Positions 1 through 5,066 of a stretch of 7,868 nucleotides of DNA are shown here, piece by piece (the first letter of the stretch is position 1; each line of letters begins with the position of its first letter). The position numbers were made by a program, and so were the translations under genes. A model generated the notes under the pieces. The model made no database searches. It was not told the origin of the DNA and was given only the letters and a program-made list of their open reading frames with translations. Source of the DNA: Actinomycetota bacterium (GTDB taxonomy: Bacteria > Actinomycetota > Thermoleophilia > Gaiellales > Gaiellaceae); contig JACCRW010000273.1 of NCBI GenBank assembly GCA_013813345.1, forward strand, positions 1 through 7,868. The letters run 5' to 3'.

Positions 1-2
1 GG

Positions 3-353
3 CTCGCCAAGCTCGCCTGGCGCCGCTCCCGCTACCTGACGCGCGACCCGCGCCGCCTGGCGGGTGCGGCGCGGCGCGAGCTCGCGGATTTCCTCGCCGA
101 CCAGGGCGTCACTGTCGGCGCGAGCGCGACCGGGGAGGAGCTGCACGAGCTCGTCCGCGCCGAGTTCGGCGTTGACGGCCGGCCGTTCTCCCGGGCTCTC
201 GGCGAGGCACGTTTCGGCCCGCCGGGCCTGGCCGTCGCCGCCGCGGATGGCTCGCGACGCGAGTTGCGCCTGCTCCAGCGCCGGATCCGGCGCAGCCTGA
301 CGCGCGTGCAGCGGCTCCGCGGGTTCGTCGCGCTCCGCTCGCTCCGCACGTGA
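3..353 (+). CDS. C-terminal fragment of probable transglutaminase/DUF4129-type membrane protein
   Basis: The reading frame is open from the left edge and ends at TGA 351-353, giving 116 residues of a protein whose start lies outside the window. The fragment is Arg/Leu/Ala-rich and soluble-looking, with no membrane segment. It has a helical stretch (RRLAGAARRELADFLADQG), a middle part ending in an ARFGPP element, and a basic amphipathic C-terminal helix ending LRGFVALRSLRT. From memory, this layout matches the cytoplasmic tail (DUF4129-like) that follows the last membrane helix in TgpA-type transglutaminase-like membrane proteins of Actinobacteria, where an A-R-[YF]-G-P element precedes the final helix. 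If so, the missing N-terminal part would carry membrane helices and an extracytoplasmic Cys-His-Asp transglutaminase core. The stop overlaps the next gene's GTG start by four bases, so the two are probably coupled. The frame is secure; the family call is moderate because no catalytic residues are visible. Confidence 0.6.
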   Translation, partial: LAKLAWRRSRYLTRDPRRLAGAARRELADFLADQGVTVGASATGEELHELVRAEFGVDGRPFSRALGEARFGPPGLAVAAADGSRRELRLLQRRIRRSLTRVQRLRGFVALRSLRT

Positions 354-1045
354 TCCTTCCCGCGATCGTGCTTGCGGCAGGCGTCGGCAGCCGGTTGCGG
401 CCGCTGACCGAGCGCTTCGCCAAGCCGCTCCTTCCCATCGACGGTCGGCCGGTGCTCGCGCTCCTCCTGCGCGAGCTCGCCGAGGCGGGGTGTGTCAGCG
501 TGACGCTCGTCACGGGCTATCTCGCCGAGCAGGTCGAGCGCTTCGCCGGCGACGGCTCGGCCTTTGGCCTCTCGCTCTCGACCGCGCGCCAGGCAGGTCC
601 GCACGGCTCGGCGGACGCCGTCGTCGCCGCACGCGCGACCCCTCCGTACCTCGTGCTCGGGGCGGACACCGTCTTCGCGTCCGGCGAGATCGGCCGGTTT
701 CTCCGGGCGTTCGAGCACTCGGACGCTGTGGGCGCAATCGCGGTTCGCCGCTGCGCCAACGCAGACCCGGGCCGGAACGGTGTCGGCGTCATCGATGGCC
801 TCGTCGAGCGGGTGCATGCGACCGGCAGCTCCTTCGCGGGGGCGCCGCTCTGGGCCGTGGGTGCGGCGGTCGCGGCCGTGATCGAGACGCTTCCCGGCGA
901 GCGGCCGTTCGAGCTGGCGACCGCGTTTCAGCAGGCGATCGACGCGGGAGAGCGGGTGGCGGCGATCGAGATCGAGCCGACCCGCGACCTGACCGCGCCG
1001 ATCGACCTCCTCCTCGAGAACTTCCTCTACCTCAGCAGCCTGTGA
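350..1045 (+). CDS. Sugar-phosphate nucleotidylyltransferase family protein (NTP_transferase, GT-A fold)
   Basis: A 231-residue protein starting at GTG 350, which overlaps the previous stop by GTGA and needs no separate ribosome binding site. It begins with the nucleotide-binding signature LAAGVGSRLRPLT (8-20) followed by KPLLPIDGRPVL (25-36), the G-x-G-x-R-x(6)-K pattern of nucleoside-triphosphate sugar nucleotidylyltransferases. GSADAV (86-91) corresponds to the family's G-[TS]-A base-contact loop, and GADTVF (104-109) supplies the Asp (D106) expected to bind metal. The C-terminal RDLTAPIDLLLENF (212-225) matches the second metal/sugar end seen in glucose-1-phosphate thymidylyltransferase-like proteins. 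The usual PKP of the signature is AKP here, keeping the catalytic Lys25. It lacks the extra C-terminal hexapeptide or dimerisation domains of RmlA/GlmU, so this is the minimal fold. Expected activity is transfer of NMP from an NTP to a sugar phosphate, feeding envelope glycan synthesis; the actual sugar and nucleotide cannot be told. Confidence 0.88.
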   Translation: MILPAIVLAAGVGSRLRPLTERFAKPLLPIDGRPVLALLLRELAEAGCVSVTLVTGYLAEQVERFAGDGSAFGLSLSTARQAGPHGSADAVVAARATPPYLVLGADTVFASGEIGRFLRAFEHSDAVGAIAVRRCANADPGRNGVGVIDGLVERVHATGSSFAGAPLWAVGAAVAAVIETLPGERPFELATAFQQAIDAGERVAAIEIEPTRDLTAPIDLLLENFLYLSSL

Positions 1046-1419
1046 CCGACGCGTACGACCTCTTCCAGCGAGGCCGCGAGCACCTGCAGCGGGGAATGGC
1101 AGCCCAGGCCACCGTTGCGCTCGAGAAGGCGAAGAAGCTCGAGCCCGGCAAGGCGTCGATCCGGGAGGCACTCGGAATCGCCTACTTCCGGATCCAGCGC
1201 TGGAGCGAGGCGGAGGCCGAGTTCCGCGTCGTCCTCGAGCTCTCGCCGACCGACGACTACGCCCACTACGCGCTCGGCCGGACGCTCGAGAAGCTGGGCC
1301 GGGACGCCGAGGCGAACGGCCACTACAAGCTCGCGAGCTCGATGAGTCCCGGCACCGAGCGCTACGCGGACCGGATCATGGACCTCGAGCCGCCGGCGGC
1401 CGACGACTCAGACGCTTAG
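1042..1419 (+). CDS. Small tetratricopeptide-repeat (TPR) protein
   Basis: A 125-residue protein starting at GTG 1042, overlapping the nucleotidyltransferase stop as GTGA. Three degenerate TPR units fill most of it: about 4-36 (AYDLFQRGREHLQRGM, then AVALEKAKKLEPG-like helix B), 38-71 (ALGIAYFRIQRWSEAEAEF ending in LSP) and 72-105 (ALGRTLEKLGRDAEANGHY ending in SP). The small residue/Gly at position 8, aromatic at 11, Ala at 20 and Pro at 32 of the repeats are recognisable. The tail (116-125) is acidic and low-complexity. There is no signal peptide or membrane segment, so it is probably a cytoplasmic scaffold binding a partner protein. The partner is unknown; coupling to the upstream genes suggests a shared pathway but does not prove it. 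Its last 12 bases overlap the 3' end of the convergent regulator gene. Confidence 0.88.
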   Translation: MTDAYDLFQRGREHLQRGMAAQATVALEKAKKLEPGKASIREALGIAYFRIQRWSEAEAEFRVVLELSPTDDYAHYALGRTLEKLGRDAEANGHYKLASSMSPGTERYADRIMDLEPPAADDSDA

Positions 1420-2361
1420 GAGAGCATCGGAGCGGTGTTGCTTCGGACTGATCCCGCGGACGCGCTTGAAGGCGGCGCTGAGCGTGAAGGGGCTGCCGTA
1501 GCCGACCTGCCGAGCGACCGAGCCGATCGTCGCCCCGGGCTCGCGCAGCAGATCGGCGGCCAGGGCGATCCGCCAGCCGGTGAGGAAGGTCATGGGCGGC
1601 TCGCCGACGAGGTCGTTGAACCGTCGAGCGAGACCGGCGCGCGACATCCCGGTCGCGGCGGCGAGCGCGGCGACGGTCCACGGGTGCGAGGGATCGTTGT
1701 GGAGGAGCCGCAGCGCCCGCCCGACCACGGGATCGCCGTACGCGCGGTACCAGGCCGGAACATCGGCGTCGGGGCGCGCGAACCAGGCGCGGAGCGCGGC
1801 GATGAGGAGCAGGTCGAGCAGCCGGTCGAGGACGGCCTCCTGACCCGGCTCGTCCTTCGCGATCTCGACGGCGAGCAGCGGGATCAGCGGGGAGCTCCAA
1901 TCATCCTTGGAGACGACGAGGAGCGGCGGGAGCGCCCGCAGCAGCCGTCGGCTGACCTCCCCGTCGAGCTGGTACGTGCCGGTGAGCATGACGGTCGCGC
2001 CCTCGGGGTTGTTGCCCCACGTCCGGATGCCGAGGTCCTGCATCTGGCTGAGCTCGTCGCCCTCGGGCGTCGTGCAGCGCTGGCCGGGATGGACGACGAC
2101 TTGCGGTGGGATCGCGGCGTCGTCGGCGACGGTGTAGTGGCCGGGGCCGCGCAGGATGCCGACGTCCCCGGAGTGGAGCGACGTGGCCTCGCGGTCGTCG
2201 GGGAGCACGAGGGCGCTGCCGCGGACGACCGCCACGATCGTGAGCGGCGCCTCGTCCTCGATCCGCAGCGACCACGGCGGATCGAGGATCGAGCGGAGGA
2301 GGAACGCTCCCCGCGCTCGGGGTCCGTCGAGAAGGCCGGCCACCGCGTCCACGGCGATCAT
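1408..2361 (-). CDS. AraC family transcriptional regulator with N-terminal Cupin_6-type ligand domain
   Basis: A 317-residue protein read from ATG (2361-2359) to TGA (1410-1408). The N-terminal region (about 4-190, with RGAFLLRSILDPPWSLRIEDEAP-type opening and the SGDVGILRGPGHY turn) is typical of the cupin-like AraC ligand-binding domain (Cupin_6). The C-terminal region (about 212-310) has two helix-turn-helix units: WTVAALAAATGMSRAGLARRF (228-248) and ATIGSVARQVGYGSPFTLSAAF (277-298), followed by GISPKQHR, the usual AraC/XylS end. It is divergent from the NmrA-like gene and probably regulates it, itself or both. The start is uncertain. No Shine-Dalgarno precedes the ATG, and a TAGAAT box on this strand overlaps it. 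The next in-frame start, GTG 2352-2350, lies seven bases after that box and gives an N-terminus MDAVAGLLDGPRARG that fits the family, so a 314-residue leaderless product is a good alternative. The open frame extends further upstream to 2475, but that would overlap the NmrA gene start. Confidence 0.92.
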   Translation of the reverse strand: MIAVDAVAGLLDGPRARGAFLLRSILDPPWSLRIEDEAPLTIVAVVRGSALVLPDDREATSLHSGDVGILRGPGHYTVADDAAIPPQVVVHPGQRCTTPEGDELSQMQDLGIRTWGNNPEGATVMLTGTYQLDGEVSRRLLRALPPLLVVSKDDWSSPLIPLLAVEIAKDEPGQEAVLDRLLDLLLIAALRAWFARPDADVPAWYRAYGDPVVGRALRLLHNDPSHPWTVAALAAATGMSRAGLARRFNDLVGEPPMTFLTGWRIALAADLLREPGATIGSVARQVGYGSPFTLSAAFKRVRGISPKQHRSDALLSV

Positions 2362-2365
2362 TCTA
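2360..2365 (-). promoter_or_regulatory. Candidate -10 box (TAGAAT) for a leaderless AraC-family gene
   Basis: On the - strand the hexamer TAGAAT differs from the consensus TATAAT by one base and keeps the TAnnnT core. Its 3' end is followed by exactly seven bases and then GTG (2352-2350), the fourth codon of the annotated regulator. That spacing fits transcription starting on the GTG itself. No convincing -35 is present 16-18 bases upstream (TCGCAC or GTCGCA there). Leaderless mRNAs are common in Actinobacteria; the assignment here is inference from position. Confidence 0.4.
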
Positions 2366-2392
2366 GACGCTCGGACATGAACGTGCGACTTT

Positions 2393-2404
2393 TGACCATG
2401 GACA
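2393..2404. promoter_or_regulatory. Possible operator: interrupted palindrome TGnCCATGGnCA
   Basis: Within the 101-base divergent gap, TGACCATGGACA reads as its own reverse complement except at the two A positions. It lies about 30 bases upstream of the regulator start and about 58 bases upstream of the NmrA start, a sensible place for a shared operator. AraC proteins usually bind direct rather than inverted half-sites, and a 12-bp imperfect palindrome can occur by chance, so confidence is low. A second weak pair, TGTCG 2416-2420 and CGACA 2434-2438, lies nearer the NmrA start. Confidence 0.2.
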
Positions 2405-2451
2405 GTCTCGCTCTGTGTCGGTTCACTTGGTTTCGACAAGTCAACGATGCG

Positions 2452-2457
2452 AGGAGG
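2452..2457 (+). promoter_or_regulatory. Shine-Dalgarno for the NmrA-like gene
   Basis: A perfect AGGAGG is followed five bases later by ATG 2463. It settles the start of the NmrA-like gene against upstream in-frame starts such as ATG/GTG-type codons near 2415. It is one of the strongest ribosome binding sites in the window, in contrast to the coupled genes around it. Confidence 0.85.
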
Positions 2458-2462
2458 TTTCA

Positions 2463-3329
2463 ATGAGCAACGCACTTCGGGAGACGACGCTGGTGGTCGG
2501 CGGCACCGGCAAGACCGGCCGCCGGGTGGTCGAGCGGCTACGGGCGCGGAACCTGCCGGTGAGGGTGGGCTCGCGCCAGGGCGAGCCCCCGTTCGACTGG
2601 GACGAAGCCGCCACGTGGGCGCCCGCGCTTCGCGGTGTCTCGTTCGCGTATGTCTCCTTCGTCCCGGACCTCGGCGTACCGGGTGCAGCGGCGACGGTCG
2701 GTGCGTTCGCGGAGCTCGCGGCCGAGAGCGGAGTCAGGCGGCTCGTGCTGTTGTCGGGTCGTGGCGAGGCGGAGGCTCAGCGTGCCGAGCAGGCCGTGCA
2801 GTCGGCCGGTGCCGAATGGACGATCGTCCGGTGCAGCTGGTTCAACCAGAACTTCAGCGAGAGCTTCTTCCTGGGGCCGATCCGCTCCGGGGAGCTGGCG
2901 CTGCCGGTCGACGCGGTGCTCGAGCCTTTCGTCGACGCGGAGGACATCGCGGATGTCGCGGTTGCGGCCTCGACCGAAGATCGGCATGCCGGCCAGGTCT
3001 ACGAGCTCACAGGCCCTCGGTTGCTGCGCTTCGACGAGGCGACCGGGGAGATCGCGCGGGCGTCCGGACGCGAGGTGCGCTTCGTCCCGTTGTCGGTCGA
3101 CGACTACGTCTCGGCGCTGCTCGAGCAAGGCGGGCCGGACGAGTCGGTGTGGCTGGTGCGGTATCTCTTCACGGAGGTTCTCGACGGCCGGAACGCGCAG
3201 CTCGCAGACGGCGTCCAGCGCGCCCTCGGCCGCGACGCTCGCGACTTCCGCGACTACGCCGAGCGCACCGCGGCCACGGGCGTCTGGGCGAAGCGCGTCG
3301 CAGGTGAGGCATATTCCGCGGCGACGTGA
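2463..3329 (+). CDS. NmrA-like NAD(P)-binding oxidoreductase (atypical SDR)
   Basis: A 288-residue protein starting at ATG 2463, five bases after a perfect AGGAGG. The N-terminus is a Rossmann nucleotide-binding fold: TTLVVGGTGKTGRRVVERL, with the Gly motif G13-G-T-G16-K-T-G19 of atypical short-chain dehydrogenases. The second strand, PVRVGSRQG (32-40), ends in Ser-Arg, which often goes with NADPH preference. RRLVLLSGRGE (92-102) and EWTIVRCSWFNQNFSESF (118-135) match the fourth and fifth strands of NmrA/TMR-like proteins. As usual in this group the Tyr-x3-Lys catalytic pair is not present at the classical place, so it may be a redox sensor or a reductase. The C-terminal half (about 175-270) is the substrate or partner region. 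Substrate unknown. It is divergent from an AraC regulator, the likely controller, and ends in a GTGA overlap with dtd, so dtd is probably co-transcribed with it. Confidence 0.9.
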   Translation: MSNALRETTLVVGGTGKTGRRVVERLRARNLPVRVGSRQGEPPFDWDEAATWAPALRGVSFAYVSFVPDLGVPGAAATVGAFAELAAESGVRRLVLLSGRGEAEAQRAEQAVQSAGAEWTIVRCSWFNQNFSESFFLGPIRSGELALPVDAVLEPFVDAEDIADVAVAASTEDRHAGQVYELTGPRLLRFDEATGEIARASGREVRFVPLSVDDYVSALLEQGGPDESVWLVRYLFTEVLDGRNAQLADGVQRALGRDARDFRDYAERTAATGVWAKRVAGEAYSAAT

Positions 3330-3763
3330 AGGTTGTCGTGCAGCGGGTCAGCCGCGCCTCCGTTCGGGTCGGCGGCCACGTGCGCGGCGAGATCGACGCC
3401 GGGCTGCTCGTCCTGCTCGGCGTCGCCGACGGCGATAGCGAGCAGGACGCGGGACGGCTGGCGGGGAAGGTCGCGCGGCTCCGGATCTTCGAGAACGAGG
3501 CCGGCCGCTTCGACCGCTCCCTGCTCGCGACCGGCGGCGCGGCGCTCGTCGTCAGCCAGTTCACGCTCCTCGCAGACACGGCGAAGGGCAACCGGCCGAG
3601 CTTCGCGGCGGCTGCAGCGCCGGCCGAGGCGGAGCCGCTCGTCGAGCGGTTCTGCGCCGCCCTCTGCGACCTCGGCATCCGCGTAGAGACAGGCGAGTTC
3701 GGAGCGCGGATGGAGGTCGAGCTCGTCAACGACGGACCCGTGACGGTCGCGCTCGAGACGTAG
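3326..3763 (+). CDS. dtd: D-aminoacyl-tRNA deacylase (D-Tyr-tRNA deacylase)
   Basis: A 145-residue protein, the normal full length for DTD. It starts at GTG 3326, overlapping the NmrA-like stop as GTGA, and the resulting N-terminus MKVVVQRVSRASV is exactly family-like. The two family signatures are intact: SQFTLLAD (77-84), carrying the SQFT active-site motif, and NDGPVT (135-140), the N-x-GPVT motif whose Gly-cisPro excludes L-amino acids. GNRPSF (88-93) between them is also conserved. The enzyme hydrolyses D-amino acids (and glycine from mischarged tRNAAla) off tRNA in the cytoplasm, a proofreading step protecting translation. It acts as a dimer and uses tRNA and the main chain rather than a side-chain nucleophile. 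The gene has no promoter of its own in view and depends on the upstream oxidoreductase for translation coupling. Confidence 0.96.
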   Translation: MKVVVQRVSRASVRVGGHVRGEIDAGLLVLLGVADGDSEQDAGRLAGKVARLRIFENEAGRFDRSLLATGGAALVVSQFTLLADTAKGNRPSFAAAAAPAEAEPLVERFCAALCDLGIRVETGEFGARMEVELVNDGPVTVALET

Positions 3764-3780
3764 CAGTCCGGCTTCATCGG

Positions 3781-3786
3781 TACCAT
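3781..3786 (+). promoter_or_regulatory. Weak candidate -10 box (TACCAT) before the stalked membrane protein
   Basis: The 57-base gap after dtd contains TACCAT, which keeps the TAnnnT core, 35 bases before GTG 3821. No -35-like hexamer stands 16-18 bases upstream (ACGTAG, GACGTA). It is the only promoter-like element in the gap, so the membrane-protein gene may have its own start or simply be read through from dtd. Confidence 0.22.
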
Positions 3787-3811
3787 CGCAGTCTTCGCGC
3801 CGCCAGGAACC

Positions 3812-3817
3812 GGAGGG
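3812..3817 (+). promoter_or_regulatory. Shine-Dalgarno for the stalked membrane protein gene
   Basis: GGAGGG lies a few bases before GTG 3821. It supports that start over GTG/ATG codons further in, such as GTG 3839 and the later ATG at residue 85, and is evidence that this + strand frame, not the long antisense frame opposite it, is the translated one. Confidence 0.6.
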
Positions 3818-3820
3818 GCT

Positions 3821-4804
3821 GTGGAGAACGAGAATCGTGTGAGATCCGTGACGATCCAGCCGGAGCGCGATCAGGCGATCAGCCCGGAGCTGGCGCTCGT
3901 CGATCCGGAGCTGGGACGGCTCGCCCGGAGCCGACTGCCGCAGCCGGCCGCGTGGTCGCCGAGTCCGCGCGGCACCACCTCCAGACCGGCCGCGATCGCT
4001 GCGACAAAGTCGTCCTGGAGTCCGCCGAGCGACCCTCGTGTGGCGGCTCCGCGCCGCACGCTGACTGCCGCAATGGGTGCGGTAGGCGTTTTCGCGACCG
4101 CAATTCCGGCATTGCTGCTCGGCGCGGTCGCCGTCGGGATGGTCGCGAGCGAGGTGCGCGCGCAGCTCGTAGACGAGCCGGCGCCGCTCGTCTCGTCCTC
4201 GGCGGTGCGCCCTCCCGCCACGAGGGTGGCGCCAATGAAGACCGAGATCCCGCGGCGACCCGATCCCTCACCTCGCGCAAGCACGTCGGCGCGCACTCCC
4301 ACGCAGACGTCGCCGAACCCGACACCACGGCTCAAAGCTCGTGGTGCGCCCGACCGCGCCAAGGCGGCAGCCCCGGCGAAGCTTCCGCCGGTGTCGAGAG
4401 CAGCGCCCAAGATCCCGGCAAAGGCACCCGCGAAAGCACCGGCGGTCGTACCCGCGAAGACACCAAAGGCATCGCCCGTCGCCCCGGCGAAGACACCGAA
4501 GGCGCCGGCGGTCGCGTCGGCCGGTGCCGGGAGCTGGATCCCGACCAAGGCGGAGGTCGAGGCGCGAACGTTCGTGCTGCTCAAGGAGCGGGTTGCCCTC
4601 TGGGTCCCGCCCGATCTGCTCGACCGGAAGACGAATCTCCTCGTCAACAACGTCCAAGTCGTCTGCCGTCAGGTCGCACGCACGCCGCGGTTCGACTGCA
4701 GGCTCGAGGTCGGCGGCTCGCGCAGGGGCTGGCTCCTCACGGCTGTCGCCGCCCGCGACGGCAGCGTGAAGCTCACCTGGCGCGGTCGCGCTCCCGCGCG
4801 CTGA
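3821..4804 (+). CDS. Unrecognised single-pass membrane protein with Pro/Ala/Lys-rich stalk
   Basis: A 327-residue protein from GTG 3821, preceded by GGAGGG. I do not recognise the family. Residues 1-80 are polar and Pro/Ser/Arg-rich, probably cytoplasmic. One hydrophobic helix at about 81-109 (AVGVFATAIPALLLGAVAVGM) follows APRRT, so the positive-inside rule places the C-terminus outside. Residues 115-235 are a low-complexity extended segment: first Ser/Thr/Pro/Arg-rich, then Pro/Ala/Lys-rich with an 11-residue tandem repeat (211-221, 222-232). Such a segment could span or bind the cell wall. Residues 236-327 form a compact domain with two cysteines (C282, C293) in a VxC-x10-C pattern that could form a disulfide, ending in beta-like strands. 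The gene is real by its ribosome binding site, codon third positions and coherent topology. It stands alone between dtd and the rimP promoter. A role in the cell envelope is inference only. Confidence 0.75.
   Translation: MENENRVRSVTIQPERDQAISPELALVDPELGRLARSRLPQPAAWSPSPRGTTSRPAAIAATKSSWSPPSDPRVAAPRRTLTAAMGAVGVFATAIPALLLGAVAVGMVASEVRAQLVDEPAPLVSSSAVRPPATRVAPMKTEIPRRPDPSPRASTSARTPTQTSPNPTPRLKARGAPDRAKAAAPAKLPPVSRAAPKIPAKAPAKAPAVVPAKTPKASPVAPAKTPKAPAVASAGAGSWIPTKAEVEARTFVLLKERVALWVPPDLLDRKTNLLVNNVQVVCRQVARTPRFDCRLEVGGSRRGWLLTAVAARDGSVKLTWRGRAPAR
4451..4516 (+). repeat. Two tandem 33-bp units encoding PAKTPKA[SP][PA]VA
   Basis: Units 4451-4483 and 4484-4516 encode PAKTPKASPVA and PAKTPKAPAVA. 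They are near-identical at protein level but differ at several third positions, so selection appears to act on the amino-acid pattern. The preceding 60 bases encode looser versions (KIPAKAPAKAPAVV). This is a stalk-type repeat within the membrane protein, not a mobile or CRISPR repeat. Confidence 0.8.
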
Positions 4805-4877
4805 AAGAAGCCGCGCGCCGGCAACGCTGAGCAGCCAAGGCGCAGGAATCGCGTCGGCGGCCGCGAATCGCCTCCGC

Positions 4878-4923
4878 GCCGGCGACGTCTCTGAATCTCA
4901 ACGGCTATGGAGTCGTCGCCGGC
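4878..4923 (+). repeat. 10-bp perfect inverted repeat, possible non-canonical terminator
   Basis: GCCGGCGACG (4878-4887) and CGTCGCCGGC (4914-4923) are exact reverse complements separated by 26 bases. The repeat lies 74 bases after the membrane-protein stop and 67 bases before the rimP -10 box. No T-run follows the second arm (TTCTCTCG), so it is not a classical intrinsic terminator. U-less hairpins are proposed as terminators in high-GC Actinobacteria, and a protein-binding or transcript-end-protecting role is also possible. The rest of 4805-4989 shows nothing else beyond a GAATCGC direct repeat (4846-4852, 4865-4871). Confidence 0.4.
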
Positions 4924-4989
4924 TTCTCTCGCCCGCACTCCTGCTGCTGCGCAGCGCTGTCCGCCGCGGCAAGACCCCAGGGCGTCCCT

Positions 4990-4998
4990 TGCTACACT
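4990..4998 (+). promoter_or_regulatory. Extended -10 promoter of the rimP-nusA-ylxR-infB operon
   Basis: TGCTACACT contains the -10 hexamer TACACT (4993-4998), matching TAnnnT, preceded by the TGn extension at 4990-4992. No good -35 lies 16-18 bases upstream (CAAGAC region), which fits an extended -10 promoter that relies little on -35. Transcription would start near 5004-5006, giving a leader of about 62 bases before the rimP ATG. Its position immediately before a leader terminator and the first gene of the operon supports it. Confidence 0.6.
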
Positions 4999-5005
4999 GC
5001 CGAGA

Positions 5006-5031
5006 CCATTTTCAGTTGCTGGACGAAATGG
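5006..5031 (+). promoter_or_regulatory. Candidate antiterminator hairpin in the rimP leader
   Basis: CCATTT (5006-5011) is the reverse complement of AAATGG (5026-5031), with a further T-G wobble pair inside. AAATGG is also the outer part of the terminator's 5' arm, so the two pairings exclude each other. Put another way, CCATTTT at 5006-5012 is repeated exactly at 5043-5049 in the terminator's 3' arm. The upstream pairing is shorter and A/T-rich, so on its own it is weaker than the terminator and would need a bound factor, pausing or the nascent order of synthesis to matter. Confidence 0.4.
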
Positions 5032-5051
5032 GCGCGCGGCGCCCATTTTTT
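5026..5051 (+). terminator. Intrinsic terminator in the rimP 5' leader (attenuator)
   Basis: The arms AAATGGGCGC (5026-5035) and GCGCCCATTT (5039-5048) pair perfectly over 10 bp around the loop GCG, and the T-run continues to six Ts (5046-5051). This is a textbook Rho-independent terminator in a genome where few are expected. It begins only about 20 bases after the predicted transcription start and ends three bases before the rimP Shine-Dalgarno region, so it must act as a leader attenuator rather than as the end of the upstream gene, whose stop is 222 bases away. NusA strengthens hairpin termination, and nusA is the second gene of this operon, so feedback control is the natural reading. Confidence 0.85.
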
Positions 5052-5054
5052 GTG

Positions 5055-5059
5055 AGGAG
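5055..5059 (+). promoter_or_regulatory. Shine-Dalgarno for rimP
   Basis: AGGAG is followed seven bases later by ATG 5067. It fixes the rimP start against the in-frame ATG 5029-5031, which sits inside the terminator stem and would add a basic 13-residue extension (MGARRPFFVRRTR) not expected in the family. Confidence 0.8.
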
Positions 5060-5066
5060 AACGCGA

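Noticed and set aside
32..1171. 379-codon open frame on the - strand across the nucleotidyltransferase and TPR genes
   Set aside because: Arg/Gly/Asp-rich composition with no recognisable motif; it is the antisense shadow of high-GC coding frames that have clear families on the + strand.
2392..2420. TTGACC (2392-2397) as a -35 for the NmrA-like gene
   Set aside because: No acceptable -10 follows at 16-18 bases (TGTGTC, GTGTCG, TGTCGG); no + strand TAnnnT occurs in the gap, so I cannot place this promoter.
1435..2466. 343-codon + strand frame opposite the AraC-family gene
   Set aside because: Composition is Gly/Arg/Glu-rich and motif-free; the - strand reading has both helix-turn-helix units and the cupin-like domain.
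2362..2475. Longer N-terminus for the AraC-family protein, starting at 2475
   Set aside because: It would overlap the NmrA-like start and its ribosome binding site, and the added residues have no family resemblance.
4385..4516. CRISPR-like or mobile repeat
   Set aside because: The repeat is in frame, encodes a Pro/Ala/Lys stalk and has no spacers or palindromic units.
3871..4650. 259-codon - strand frame, Gly/Ala/Phe repeat-like, opposite the stalked membrane protein
   Set aside because: The GAFAGAF-like pattern is just the complement of the Pro/Ala/Lys codons; the + strand has a ribosome binding site, a membrane helix and a coherent C-terminal domain.
4846..4871. GAATCGC direct repeat (4846-4852, 4865-4871) as a regulatory pair
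   Set aside because: Seven bases in GC-rich DNA about 120 bases upstream of the -10 box is weak and likely chance.
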